A stretch of DNA of 64,000 nucleotides from Oscillospiraceae bacterium (GTDB taxonomy: Bacteria; Bacillota; Clostridia; Oscillospirales; Oscillospiraceae): the NCBI GenBank assembly GCA_017430985.1, contig JAFRLZ010000077.1, positions 29,498-93,497 on the forward strand, read 5' to 3'. The notes under the pieces were generated by a model. The model saw only the letters and a list, made by a program, of their open reading frames with translations, was not told where the DNA came from and did not search any database. Position 1 is the first letter of the stretch; each line of letters opens with the position of its first letter. Of the stretch, positions 41,807 to 50,719 are shown piece by piece. A program made the translations under genes and the position numbers.

Positions 41807-43143
41807 GCGCCCGCCTCCCGCTTTTTGCGCTCCCGCGCCGCGAAGACGAGCGGGATGAAGGTCGCCAGGATCAGCAGCGTCGAGACGAGAAAGAGCACGT
41901 GCGTCGGCAGGTAGGCCGTGAGGCCGTTGGCGTCGAGGATCTCGCCGTTGCGCTTGATGATGGGATTGGCGATGAAGGGGGAGACGACCCAGGGGATCAG
42001 CACGAAGAAGACGATGCGGAAGCCCTCGAACTGGCCCTTGGCCTCCTCGGGGAAGAGCTGCTTCATCCAGACGGAGAGCACCTGCATGAACATGATGTAG
42101 CCGCAGCCGAAGAAGAACAGGCCGATCAGCAGCGGCCAGTTGAAGATCGTCGTCGGGTCGACGCGCTGCGGGCGGCCGAAGACGCCGAGCGTCGCCACGC
42201 CCACGATGCTCAGCAGCACGGCGATGACCGTACCGAGAACAAATTTGTTCTTCGCGAGCAGCCGGGAGGCCGGGATCACGGCGAGCATGCCGAAGATCAG
42301 CGCCACGCCCTGGATGATGCCGATATCGTCCGCGCCGAAGCCGAGATAGTAGATCATATAGTTGCCGACGTGCGGATAGTAGACGTTGAAGGCGACGAAG
42401 TAGACCGTCAGCACGAGGAAGACCCAGACGAGCTCTTTGCGCCTGGCCAGCGCCTTGTAGTCAAAGGCGCTCAGCAGCTGTTTCCAGAAACCGCCCTGAC
42501 GGCTTGGCTGCAGACCGGGCGCGTCCTTCAGCACGAAGAGCGACAGCACGCCGAAGACGATCACGAGGCCGCCCATCACGAGGAAAAGTCGCATATAGTT
42601 GTCGTTCGCGCCGATGAGCAGGCCGCCGACGACCGTGCCGATGATCGTGCCGATGATCGGCTGCGTGGCGAGCGCCGCGCCGATATGGCCGCGGTTCGCG
42701 TCGTTCATGTTGTCGTTGAGCCAGGCGTTGAAGCCCGCGTCGTTGCCCATGGAGCCGAAGAAGCTCATCAGCGCGTCCGCCAGCACGACGGCGGTCGCCG
42801 CGAAGAGCAGCAGCTGCCCGGTGGCGGCCCGGCCGCCGGTGATGAACTCCGTCGTGCCGAAGAGGATCGTGAAAATGCCCCAGAGGATGTAGCCGATCGC
42901 CATGAAGGGCTTGCGTTTGCCTCTGCGGTCGGAGAGCGTGCCGAAGACGAAGGTCGCGATCGTCGTCGCGATGGCGGAGACGGCGACCATCCAGGAGATG
43001 ATCGTGGGGTCCTTCGCGATCTTGGCGTAGACGAAGGTGTTGAACCACTGGTTTTCCACATTCCAGCAGAGCTGGCCGATGATGCCGAGCCCCCAGACCA
43101 GCGCCCAGAAGCGCAGGCCGGAGCCCTTTTCCCGCTTGTTCAT
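41803..43143 (-). CDS. GPH/MFS-family sugar:cation symporter
   Basis: A 12-helix transporter of the glycoside-pentoside-hexuronide symporter/MFS group (446 aa). The motif GTLSDRRGKRKPFMAIGY after helix 2 marks the family, and an equivalent central loop is near KALARRKELVW. The substrate is not evident; the adjoining hydrolase and dehydrogenase suggest a glycoside or small sugar derivative. It is one candidate for an importer for the sugar cluster at 7-15 kb, though it is 28 kb away. Confidence 0.88.
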   Translation of the reverse strand: MNKREKGSGLRFWALVWGLGIIGQLCWNVENQWFNTFVYAKIAKDPTIISWMVAVSAIATTIATFVFGTLSDRRGKRKPFMAIGYILWGIFTILFGTTEFITGGRAATGQLLLFAATAVVLADALMSFFGSMGNDAGFNAWLNDNMNDANRGHIGAALATQPIIGTIIGTVVGGLLIGANDNYMRLFLVMGGLVIVFGVLSLFVLKDAPGLQPSRQGGFWKQLLSAFDYKALARRKELVWVFLVLTVYFVAFNVYYPHVGNYMIYYLGFGADDIGIIQGVALIFGMLAVIPASRLLAKNKFVLGTVIAVLLSIVGVATLGVFGRPQRVDPTTIFNWPLLIGLFFFGCGYIMFMQVLSVWMKQLFPEEAKGQFEGFRIVFFVLIPWVVSPFIANPIIKRNGEILDANGLTAYLPTHVLFLVSTLLILATFIPLVFAARERKKREAGA

Positions 43144-43168
43144 GCCGTCCTCTCTCCTTTATCCCTTG

Positions 43169-43720
43169 TTATGCCGTTTCCCGGTCGATCAGCGCGCAGA
43201 GCTCCCGGCCGGCGGCTTCCTTGTCGTCGCTGTTGACGCGCGCGTCGCAGAAGTCCGACCGGCCGCGCTGCCGTTCGGCCTCGCGCAGGCGCACGTCGAG
43301 CTCGATGGGATGGCGCGCGCTCGCCCGGTAGCGTTCCTCGAGCACCGCGAGCGAAGGCTCGACCCAGACGCAGACCGCCTCCGGCATGTTCTTTTTGAGC
43401 TGCGCCGCGCGGTCTGGCTCGAGCGTCAGCAACACGTTCGTCCCCGCGGCCAGGCGCTCGTTTACGAGGCGGCGCGAGGTGCCGTAGTCGTTGCCGGCGA
43501 ATTCCGTGCACTCGAGCAGGTCTCCCTGCTCCTTCAGTGCGTTCCAGCCTTCCAGATCATAGAAGAAAAAGCCGACGCCGTCCTTTTCACCCGCCTTCAT
43601 CTTCCGCGCCGTCACGGGCACGACGGCCCCGACGTCGCTCCGTGCGGCGAAGACCGCCGCGGCGACGTCGCGGATACCGGCTCCGGAGGGGCCGGAGATC
43701 ACAAACAGTTTTTTGCTCAT
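43169..43720 (-). CDS. Guanylate-kinase-like protein with degenerate P-loop
   Basis: A 183-aa homologue of guanylate kinase. It keeps FVISGPSGAG, the GMP-loop text EKDGVGFFFYDLEGW, LECTEFAGNDYGTSR and LLTLEPDRAAQLKK. But the P-loop ends GPSGAGIRD: the ATP-binding Lys is Ile16 and the next Ser/Thr is Arg17. The GMP-binding TxRxPR motif is reduced to VTARKMK. Catalysis is therefore doubtful; a regulatory or binding role is more likely. ATG at 43720 has AAGGAG 8 nt upstream. It lies directly downstream of dnaE (19-bp gap). Confidence 0.85.
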   Translation of the reverse strand: MSKKLFVISGPSGAGIRDVAAAVFAARSDVGAVVPVTARKMKAGEKDGVGFFFYDLEGWNALKEQGDLLECTEFAGNDYGTSRRLVNERLAAGTNVLLTLEPDRAAQLKKNMPEAVCVWVEPSLAVLEERYRASARHPIELDVRLREAERQRGRSDFCDARVNSDDKEAAGRELCALIDRETA

Positions 43721-43739
43721 GCTCACTACTCCTTTTCGG

Positions 43740-46700
43740 CTATTTCAACACGACGTTCGCCTCGCCCAGCAGCTCCCTGAGCTCCTGCACGAGCGCGGGA
43801 TGGATGCGGCAGCGCGCGCCGATCTTCTTTTTCTCCTTTTCGAGCCAGAGCACCATCTGGTCCTGGCCCGGGAACATGGTCAGCAGCAGCTCGATGCGGC
43901 GCAGCATCGGATCGTCCTGTCCGGAGAGCCTGACGTACAGCCTGCGGTCCTTCGCGCGGCGGGCCTCCTCGGCCTCTGCCGCCGCGTCGGAGAGCGGGCG
44001 GATCGTGTCCACCATGAGCTGCGGCTCCTTCTCGTCGCGCACGCTGATGCGCCCGCGCACGAGCAGCACGGCGTTTTCCTTGATGTACGCGCCGCCCTGG
44101 TCCAGCGCCTTCTGGAAGGCGATGAGCTCCATGGCGCCGCTGTCGTCCTCGAGCGTGACGTAGCTCATGAGCGCGTGGTTCTTTGTCGGGCGCGTGCGCG
44201 CCGAGACGACCACGCCCGCGATCGTGACGAGCTGATTGTCCTGATAGGTCCGCGGGCCGTCCTCGGCTGCGAAGTCGTTCATGATCGCGCCGATGGGCGC
44301 GGCGCGCAGGGCTCGGACCGTGTCCCGGTACTCGTCCATGGGGTGGCCGCTGAGATAGAGCCCGGTGATCTCCTTCTCCATGATCATCTTTTCCTGCGGC
44401 GTGAATTCCTCCACGTCCGGGATGGGGATGCGCTGCAGCGTCTCCTCTCGCTCGTCGTCCCCGCCGCCGAAGAGGTCCATCTGCCCGGAGATGTTGTCCT
44501 TCTCCGCGCGGCTGACGCTGTCGAGGATCGCCGGCGCGGCCTGCAGCAGCGCGCGGCGCTTGCAGCCCATGCTGTCGAAGGCGCCGGCGCGGATGAGATT
44601 TTCCACCGCGCGGCGGTTGAGCTCCTTGCCGGCCATGCGGCGGCAGAAGTCCTCGAAATCGCGGAAGGGGCCGCCGGCCTCCCGCTCGGCCACGAGCTCG
44701 TTGATCGCGCCCCAGCCGATGCCCTTGATGGCCACGAGGCCGAAGCGGATATCCTGCCCGGAAACGGTGAAGTCCGCGCCGGAGGCGTTCACGTCCGGCG
44801 GCAGCAGGCGGATGCCCATTTCCCGGCACTCGCCGATGTATTCGGCGACCTTGCCGCTCACGTCGAGCACCGAGCTCAAGAGCGCTGCCATGTACTCGCG
44901 CGGGTAGTGCCGCTTCATGTAGGCCGTGCGGTAGACGACGATGGCGTAGCTGACCGCGTGCGCCTTGTTGAAGGCATAGCTGGCAAAGTCGAGGATCTCG
45001 TCGTAGATGCTGTTGGCGACGTTCTCCGGGATGCCGCGGGCGAGCGCGCCGTCGATGCCGCGGCTTTTGTCGCCGTAGACGAAGGCCTTGCGCTCGGCGT
45101 CGATGACGGCGTGCTTTTTCTTCGACATGGCGCGGCGGATGTTGTCCGCCTGGCCGAGCGAGAAGCCCGCGAGGTTCCGGAAGATCTCGATGACCTGTTC
45201 CTGGTAGACGATGCAGCCGTAGGTGACCTCGAGGATCGGCCGCAGGCTCTCGTGCTTGTAGCGGATCTTTTCCGGGTGCTGCGACCACTCGATGAACTTT
45301 GGGATGGAGTCCATCGGGCCGGGGCGGTAGAGGGCGATGATGGCAGTGATATCCTCGATGCTCTTGGCCTTGATGCCGGTGCACACGGCGGTCATGCCCG
45401 CGCTCTCGAGCTGGAACACGCCCTCGGTGCGCCCGGCGGCGAGCATCTCGAAGGTCTCCGCGTCATCCGTCGGCAGCTCCTCCACGCGGAAGCCCGGCTC
45501 CCTCTGCCGCACGAGCCTGGCCGCGTCCTCCAGCACGGTGAGGTTTCGCAGGCCAAGGAAGTCCATTTTCAGCAGGCCAAGCTCCTCGAGCGTCGTCATG
45601 GGGTACTGGCAGACGACGGACTCGTCGTTCTGCGCCAGCGGGACGTACTCGTACACGGGCCGGTCGGTGATGACGACGCCGGCCGCGTGCGTGGAGGCGT
45701 GGCGCGGCATGCCCTCGAGGGCCTTTGCCGTCTCGATGAGCTTTTTTACCTGGGGGTCGGCCTCGACCATGTCGCGCAGGGGCTTCGACAGCTGCAGCGC
45801 CTCGTCGAGCGTGATGTTCAGCGCGCCCGGTCCGTTCGGGATCTGCTTGGCAACGGCGTCGGCCTCGGCGTAGCTCATGGAAAGCGCCCGCGCCACGTCG
45901 CGCACGGCGCCGCGGGCGGCCATGGTGCCGAAGGTGACGATCTGGGCCACATGGTCGTGCCCGTAGAGGCGGTTGACGTAGTCGATGACCTCGCCGCGGC
46001 GGTTGACGCAGAAGTCCACGTCGATATCCGGCATGCTCACGCGCTCCGGGTTCAGGAAGCGCTCGAAGAAGAGGCTGTACTGGATGGGATCAACGTCGGT
46101 GATGTGCAGGCAGTAGCTCACGACGCTGCCCGCGGCGCTGCCGCGCCCGGGGCCGACGGGGATGCCGCTGCGCTTGGCGTAGCCGATGAAGTCCGAGACG
46201 ATGAGGAAATAGTCCACAAAGCCCATCTTGTGGATCATGTCCAGCTCGTATTCGAGCTGCTTGTGCACCTCGGGGCGGTCCGGGAAGCGCTCGGCAAAGC
46301 CCTTTTCGCAGAGCTTCCGCAGGTAGTCCCAGCTGTCCGTCTCGCCCGCAGGGAGCTTGAAGCGCGGCAGCTGATAGTGGCCGAATTCAAAGTCGTACGT
46401 GCAGCGCTCGGCGATCTTCGCCGTGTTGTCCGCCGCCTCGGGATACTCCGGATAAAGCTGACGCATCTCCGCCTCGCTCTTGAGATAGAACTCCTGCGTC
46501 TCGAACTTCATCCGGTTGGGCTCGTCCACGGTCTTACCGGTCTGGATGCACATCAGCACGTCCTGATACCAGGCGTCGCCCTTTTCGATGTAGTGCGCGT
46601 CGTTCGTGAGCACGAGGGGGATGCCGGTGTCCCGGTGGAGGCGCATCAGCCCGTCGGCCGCGATGTGCTCCTCGCGGATGCCGTGGTCCTGCAGCTCCAG

Positions 46701-47213
46701 ATAGAAGTCCTCCGGGCCGAAGAGCTCGCGCAGCTCGAGCGCGCGGGCCTTCGCGGCGGAATACTCGTTGTGCAGCAGCTTCTGGGGGATCTCCCCGGCG
46801 AGACAGCCGGAGAGGCAGATCAGGCCCTCGGCGTGCTCGTGCAGCAGCTCCCAGTCGATGCGGGGCTTGATGTAAAAGCCCTCGGTGAAGCCCAGGCTGA
46901 CCAGATAGCAAAGGTTGCGGTAGCCCGTCTCGTTCTTGCAGAGCAGGATGAGGTGGGAATAGTTGTTGTCGACGCCGTGCTCCTTGTCGCCGCGGCCGCG
47001 CGGCGCGACGTAGACCTCGCAGCCGATGATCGGCTTGATCCCGGCCGCGCGGCAGGCCTTGTAAAAGGCCACCGCGCCGTACATCACGCCGTGGTCGGTG
47101 ACGGCCAGCGCCGTCTGCCCCAGCGCCTTGGCCCGCTCCGCGAGCTTGGCGATGCGGCAGGCCCCGTCGAGCAGGGAATATTCGCTGTGTACATGTAAGT
47201 GAACGAATGACAT
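43740..47213 (-). CDS. dnaE: DNA polymerase III alpha subunit
   Basis: DnaE, a C-family replicative polymerase of 1157 aa. It starts with the PHP domain (FVHLHVHSEYSLLDGACRI), then the polymerase core with PDIDVDF (catalytic Asp pair) and GPGRGSAAGSVVSYCL, a tandem HhH region (GWGAINELV) and a C-terminal OB domain (VTIAGVVVSARTRPTKNHALM). A PolC-type gene would be expected elsewhere in such Firmicutes. The gene is in the leftward run from murB. Confidence 0.96.
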   Translation of the reverse strand: MSFVHLHVHSEYSLLDGACRIAKLAERAKALGQTALAVTDHGVMYGAVAFYKACRAAGIKPIIGCEVYVAPRGRGDKEHGVDNNYSHLILLCKNETGYRNLCYLVSLGFTEGFYIKPRIDWELLHEHAEGLICLSGCLAGEIPQKLLHNEYSAAKARALELRELFGPEDFYLELQDHGIREEHIAADGLMRLHRDTGIPLVLTNDAHYIEKGDAWYQDVLMCIQTGKTVDEPNRMKFETQEFYLKSEAEMRQLYPEYPEAADNTAKIAERCTYDFEFGHYQLPRFKLPAGETDSWDYLRKLCEKGFAERFPDRPEVHKQLEYELDMIHKMGFVDYFLIVSDFIGYAKRSGIPVGPGRGSAAGSVVSYCLHITDVDPIQYSLFFERFLNPERVSMPDIDVDFCVNRRGEVIDYVNRLYGHDHVAQIVTFGTMAARGAVRDVARALSMSYAEADAVAKQIPNGPGALNITLDEALQLSKPLRDMVEADPQVKKLIETAKALEGMPRHASTHAAGVVITDRPVYEYVPLAQNDESVVCQYPMTTLEELGLLKMDFLGLRNLTVLEDAARLVRQREPGFRVEELPTDDAETFEMLAAGRTEGVFQLESAGMTAVCTGIKAKSIEDITAIIALYRPGPMDSIPKFIEWSQHPEKIRYKHESLRPILEVTYGCIVYQEQVIEIFRNLAGFSLGQADNIRRAMSKKKHAVIDAERKAFVYGDKSRGIDGALARGIPENVANSIYDEILDFASYAFNKAHAVSYAIVVYRTAYMKRHYPREYMAALLSSVLDVSGKVAEYIGECREMGIRLLPPDVNASGADFTVSGQDIRFGLVAIKGIGWGAINELVAEREAGGPFRDFEDFCRRMAGKELNRRAVENLIRAGAFDSMGCKRRALLQAAPAILDSVSRAEKDNISGQMDLFGGGDDEREETLQRIPIPDVEEFTPQEKMIMEKEITGLYLSGHPMDEYRDTVRALRAAPIGAIMNDFAAEDGPRTYQDNQLVTIAGVVVSARTRPTKNHALMSYVTLEDDSGAMELIAFQKALDQGGAYIKENAVLLVRGRISVRDEKEPQLMVDTIRPLSDAAAEAEEARRAKDRRLYVRLSGQDDPMLRRIELLLTMFPGQDQMVLWLEKEKKKIGARCRIHPALVQELRELLGEANVVLK

Positions 47214-47303
47214 GGCGTTTCTCCGTTATTTCAAGTGCGGGCCGCGCTCGCCGCGGCCTGTCCCGCCCGCTTCCCGATCGCGGAACGGGTCTCGCAAACG
47301 GCC

Positions 47304-47618
47304 CTAAAGCCAGGAGCCGTTGTATTTTCGCTGGGCCCTGCCCATGAGGACAAAGCCGATCACAAAACCGGCGGCGAAGGCGAACAGGCCCTTCTGTGTG
47401 TGGAAAGCAGCGTTGATCGGCCCGGTCAGCGCGACGCCCGCGCCCATGACGCACAGCCCGATCCCCATCAGCCGGGTATAGGCCGGCATGTCCCGTTTCC
47501 GGACGTTTTTCCAGTGGTAGTCGTGGATCAGCGTGATCTTCCGCTTTCGCCAGATCAGCAGGCCGAAGACGATCAGCAGCAGTCCGATCGCCGGGTAAAA
47601 GATCAGTTCAAACAGCAT
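47304..47618 (-). CDS. Small membrane protein (DUF3784-like)
   Basis: A 104-aa protein with three predicted membrane helices: residues 3-22, 50-68 and 77-95. Between the first two is a basic loop (WRKRKITLIHDYHWKNVRKRDMPAYTRLMG) that resembles DUF3784 proteins. It overlaps the whiA gene by 11 bp. Function is unknown; such proteins are common near stress or transport genes in Firmicutes. Confidence 0.75.
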   Translation of the reverse strand: MLFELIFYPAIGLLLIVFGLLIWRKRKITLIHDYHWKNVRKRDMPAYTRLMGIGLCVMGAGVALTGPINAAFHTQKGLFAFAAGFVIGFVLMGRAQRKYNGSWL

Positions 47619-48549
47619 CGCCGGCTCCCGTTCGCGCGTCCGTCTCCGCCGGGCCCTCCGGCGTGAGGCTCATGATCTTTTTGAGCCGGTGGCTGAGGCA
47701 GCTCTTGCTCACCGGCGGATAGCTCAGCCTGGCGAGGTCCGCCAGGCTCGCCTCGGGGTTGGCGATGCGCAGCAGCGCCGTGTCCTTCAGCGGCTCCGGC
47801 AGCGCGTCGAGTCCGTATTCTTTCACGATGCGGCGGATGGCGTCGAGCTGCTCCTGCGCGGCGGACACCACCTTGTCGGCGTTGGCCGAGTCGCAGTTGA
47901 CGCGGCGCGTGATGGTGTTGCGCATCTCCTTGTCCACCTTGGCCGTCTGCACCGCCATGGAGGCCCTGGTCGCCCCGAGGGCGGTCAGCAGGTCCGCGAT
48001 CACGTCCGCTTTTTTGAAGTACAGCAGGGCGTTGCCGCCGCGCCGCGCCTCCTTGGGCTCGAAGCCCATGTCCAGCAGCAGCGAGCAGGTCTCGCGGCTG
48101 ACGCTGTGGTGCGGGGTGGCCAGCTCCAGGTGGAAGCCCTTTTCCGGGTCGCTGGCGCTGCCGCCGGCGAGGAAAGCGCCGCGCAGGAAGGAAAGGCGGC
48201 AGCAGTCCTCCTCGAGCACGCCGTAATTGACGTGGTGGATCAGGGTGCTCTCCGGCTCGACGCCGAAGGCGTTGAAGATCCGGCGGAGCTTGTCCGGCTC
48301 GGTGATCAGAAAGCTCTGCTTTCCGCCACTCCCCTCGGGCGGGACGCGGTCGAACTCCAGGCCGAAGGCGCGGCGAAACAGCCGCGGCAGCCGCAGCGCC
48401 AGATCGGCGCTCGCGGTGATGACGCGGATCTCGCGGGCGGAGAAGGTGTTGGCGTACAGGAGGATCCCGTAGCTCTCCGCCAGCGCGCAGCACTTTTTGT
48501 GGATCCGGGCCGCGCAGAGCTCGGCCTTGGCCTCAGATGCGAATGACAT
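47608..48549 (-). CDS. whiA: DNA-binding protein WhiA
   Basis: WhiA combines a LAGLIDADG-like N-terminal half (CALAESYGILLYANTF, FLRGAFLAGGSASDPEKGFHLEL) with a C-terminal helix-turn-helix (ASLADLARLSYPPVSKSCLSHRLKKI). In Firmicutes it affects cell division and nucleoid organisation. The order murB-rapZ-whiA here is conserved in many clostridia. Normal length (313 aa). Confidence 0.95.
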   Translation of the reverse strand: MSFASEAKAELCAARIHKKCCALAESYGILLYANTFSAREIRVITASADLALRLPRLFRRAFGLEFDRVPPEGSGGKQSFLITEPDKLRRIFNAFGVEPESTLIHHVNYGVLEEDCCRLSFLRGAFLAGGSASDPEKGFHLELATPHHSVSRETCSLLLDMGFEPKEARRGGNALLYFKKADVIADLLTALGATRASMAVQTAKVDKEMRNTITRRVNCDSANADKVVSAAQEQLDAIRRIVKEYGLDALPEPLKDTALLRIANPEASLADLARLSYPPVSKSCLSHRLKKIMSLTPEGPAETDARTGAGDAV

Positions 48550-48558
48550 GGGTCCCCC

Positions 48559-49416
48559 TTACTTGTCGATGTCGCGGTTGACGAGCACGGAGCGCAGACC
48601 GCTGGCCACGAAATGGTCGTTGAGCGCGGAGGCCAGCGCCACGCTGCGGTGGCGGCCGCCGGTGCAGCCGATGGCCAGCGTCAGGCTCAGCTTCCCCTCC
48701 TCGATGTAGAGCGGCAGCAGGAAGGCCATCATGTCCTCCAGCTTTTCCAGGAAGCTGCGCGCCTGCTGATAGCCGAACACGAACTCGGCCACCGGCAGGT
48801 CCATGCCGCTCATGGGCTGCAGGCGCTCCACATAATAGGGGTTCGGCAAAAAGCGCGCGTCGAAAACGAGATCGGCCTCCATGGGGATGCCGTGCTTGTA
48901 GCCGAAGGACATCACCGTGATGTCGATCTCCCGCTGCTCTCCCTCGCCGGCGAAGAGGGAGAAGATCTTGTGCTGCAGCATGCCGAGCGTGTAGCTGGAG
49001 GTGTCGACGATGAAGTCGGCCCGCTCCCTGACCGGGGCGAGCAGCTCCTCTTCCTTCTGCACGGCCTCCTCCACCGAAACGCCGCGCGCGGAGAGCGGAT
49101 GCGGCCGGCGCGACTCCTTGTAGCGGCGGATGAGCGTGCGCCGGTCGGCAGTCATGTAGAGGATCTGGCAGTTCAGGTCCATGCCGCGCAGCTCGTCGAG
49201 CATGCCCAGCAGCTCGTTGAAGCCGTCGCGCTCGCGCACGTCCGTCACCAGCGCGACCTTCTCATAGCGGCCGCGGGTGGCCAGACACAGCTCGGCAAAG
49301 CGCGGCATGAGCGCCACGGGCATGTTGTCCACGCAGTAGTAGTCGAGGTCCTCCAGCACGTCCGCCGCGCGGCTCTTGCCCGCGCCGGAGAGGCCGGTGA
49401 TGATCAGAAAGTTCAT
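48559..49416 (-). CDS. rapZ: RapZ/YvcJ nucleotide-binding protein
   Basis: P-loop protein that in enterobacteria guides GlmS-regulating small RNA to RNase E, and in Bacillus (YvcJ) binds nucleotides. The 285-aa protein has Walker A ITGLSGAGKSRAADVLED, VDNMPVALMPRFAEL and the C-terminal IGCTGGRHRSVALAS. Nine bp separates it from whiA. Confidence 0.95.
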   Translation of the reverse strand: MNFLIITGLSGAGKSRAADVLEDLDYYCVDNMPVALMPRFAELCLATRGRYEKVALVTDVRERDGFNELLGMLDELRGMDLNCQILYMTADRRTLIRRYKESRRPHPLSARGVSVEEAVQKEEELLAPVRERADFIVDTSSYTLGMLQHKIFSLFAGEGEQREIDITVMSFGYKHGIPMEADLVFDARFLPNPYYVERLQPMSGMDLPVAEFVFGYQQARSFLEKLEDMMAFLLPLYIEEGKLSLTLAIGCTGGRHRSVALASALNDHFVASGLRSVLVNRDIDK

Positions 49417-49419
49417 TTC

Positions 49420-50430
49420 TCAAGTCTCCCGGTCCGTCATGCCGCTCATGTCGGTGACGGTCACATGGTTGAGGCGGATCGCCGGGCCGTTGTCTTCCAG
49501 CTTGTAATCCGGCGGGAGCAGGATGATCTCCGGCTCCAGCGCCACCTGGAACTTCTCATGGACGATCCGGCGCACCTGCATCATCAGCTCGTGCACATCA
49601 TGCGAGGTCGCGCCGCCCTTGTTCACCACGAAGCCTGCGTGCTTTTCGCTGACCTGCGCGCCGCCCACGGCGAAGCCCTTCAGTCCCGCCTCGTCGATCA
49701 GCGCGGCGGCGTAATGCCCCTCCGGGCGCTTGAAGGCGCTGCCCGCCGAGGGCAGGTCCAGCGGCTGCTTGTCGCGCCGCCGTTCGTTCAGCTCGCGCAT
49801 CTTCGCGGCGATCTCGTCCCTGTTGCCCTCGGGCAGCCGGAACACGGCGCTGAGGATGGCAAAGCCCGCGGCCGTTTGGAAAACGCTGCTTCGGTAGGCG
49901 AATTTGCAGTTGTCCTTCGGGATCTCGTAGAGGGTCTGCTCGGGCAGATAGTAGTAGACCACGCTCTCCACGACGTCCTTCATCTCACCGCCGTAGGCGC
50001 CCGCGTTCATGCGCAGGCCGCCGCCCACCGTGCCCGGGATGCCGGAGGCGAACTCCAGCCCCGCCAGGCCGTTTGCCTGCGCGAAGGAGGCGAGCTTCGA
50101 CAGGCTCACGCCCGCCTCGGCGTAGATCGCCCCGTCCGGCAGCAGAAAGAGCTTCTGCAGCTTTTCGGTGCTGATGAGGAAGAGCTCGGGCAGCCCCTCG
50201 TCGGGAAAGAGGATGTTCGTGCAGTTGCCCACGAGCATCGGCGCCAGCTTGTGCTCCTTGAGGATGTGGCAGATCCTCGACACGCTCGTCACGTCGCCCG
50301 GCACGGCCAGCGCGCGCACCGGCCCGCCGATGCGGAAGGAGCTGTGCTCGCTCATGGGCTCGTTTTCCAGCAGCGTCATGCCCGGCAGTGTTTTTTTGAT
50401 CTCAAGGATGGCTTGTTCCAGTTGTTCCAT
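49420..50430 (-). CDS. murB: UDP-N-acetylenolpyruvoylglucosamine reductase
   Basis: MurB reduces UDP-GlcNAc-enolpyruvate to UDP-MurNAc, the second committed step of peptidoglycan synthesis. The 336-aa type IIb enzyme has SSFRIGGPVRALAVPG, GNCTNILFPDEGL at the FAD site (usually GGGSNLL), ASGIPGTVGGGLRMNAGAYGGEM and PSAGSAFKRPEG with the catalytic Ser. Three bp precede rapZ. The gap to hprK (50431-50719) holds hairpins and one repeat copy, no gene. Confidence 0.95.
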   Translation of the reverse strand: MEQLEQAILEIKKTLPGMTLLENEPMSEHSSFRIGGPVRALAVPGDVTSVSRICHILKEHKLAPMLVGNCTNILFPDEGLPELFLISTEKLQKLFLLPDGAIYAEAGVSLSKLASFAQANGLAGLEFASGIPGTVGGGLRMNAGAYGGEMKDVVESVVYYYLPEQTLYEIPKDNCKFAYRSSVFQTAAGFAILSAVFRLPEGNRDEIAAKMRELNERRRDKQPLDLPSAGSAFKRPEGHYAAALIDEAGLKGFAVGGAQVSEKHAGFVVNKGGATSHDVHELMMQVRRIVHEKFQVALEPEIILLPPDYKLEDNGPAIRLNHVTVTDMSGMTDRET

Positions 50431-50643
50431 ATCGTCGTCCCTTTATACGCAGATTTGAGGTTATCGCTTCGCTCTTCAACGCGCACCCGCTTCGCTGGGC
50501 TGCGCGTTGAGGAAGATTGCAGCCCGCTGCATGCACTCGCTGCGCTCGCACACTGGCGGGCTGAGAAGAGTTTTTTGCGAGGTACACGCCCCCGCAAAAA
50601 ACGATCGAATTGCTTTCGCCGCTGCGGCGGCGAAAGAGTTGGC

Positions 50644-50681
50644 CTGTCATTGCGAGGCTCCGCAGGAGCCGTGGCAATCCG
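50644..50681. repeat. Copy of the GTCATTGCGAG/CAATCCG dispersed repeat
   Basis: CTGTCATTGCGAGGCTCCGC, a GGCTCC/GGAGCC hairpin, then GTGGCAATCCG. Near-identical to the left part of 12801-12914. Confidence 0.75.
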
Positions 50682-50719
50682 TCCCCCTGAAAACTAATCG
50701 CCAGACTCCCGTTCGTTCC

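Noticed and set aside
39397-43143. The second iron-ADH and GPH symporter as part of the sugar-sulfonate pathway
   Set aside because: They are about 28 kb from the cluster, belong to another operon and show no specific link; kept only as a possible transporter candidate.
43713-47198. An open frame of over 1,100 codons on the plus strand
   Set aside because: It is antisense to dnaE, is rich in Arg/His/Val/Ala low-complexity text, and has no ribosome site; a shadow caused by high GC at third positions.
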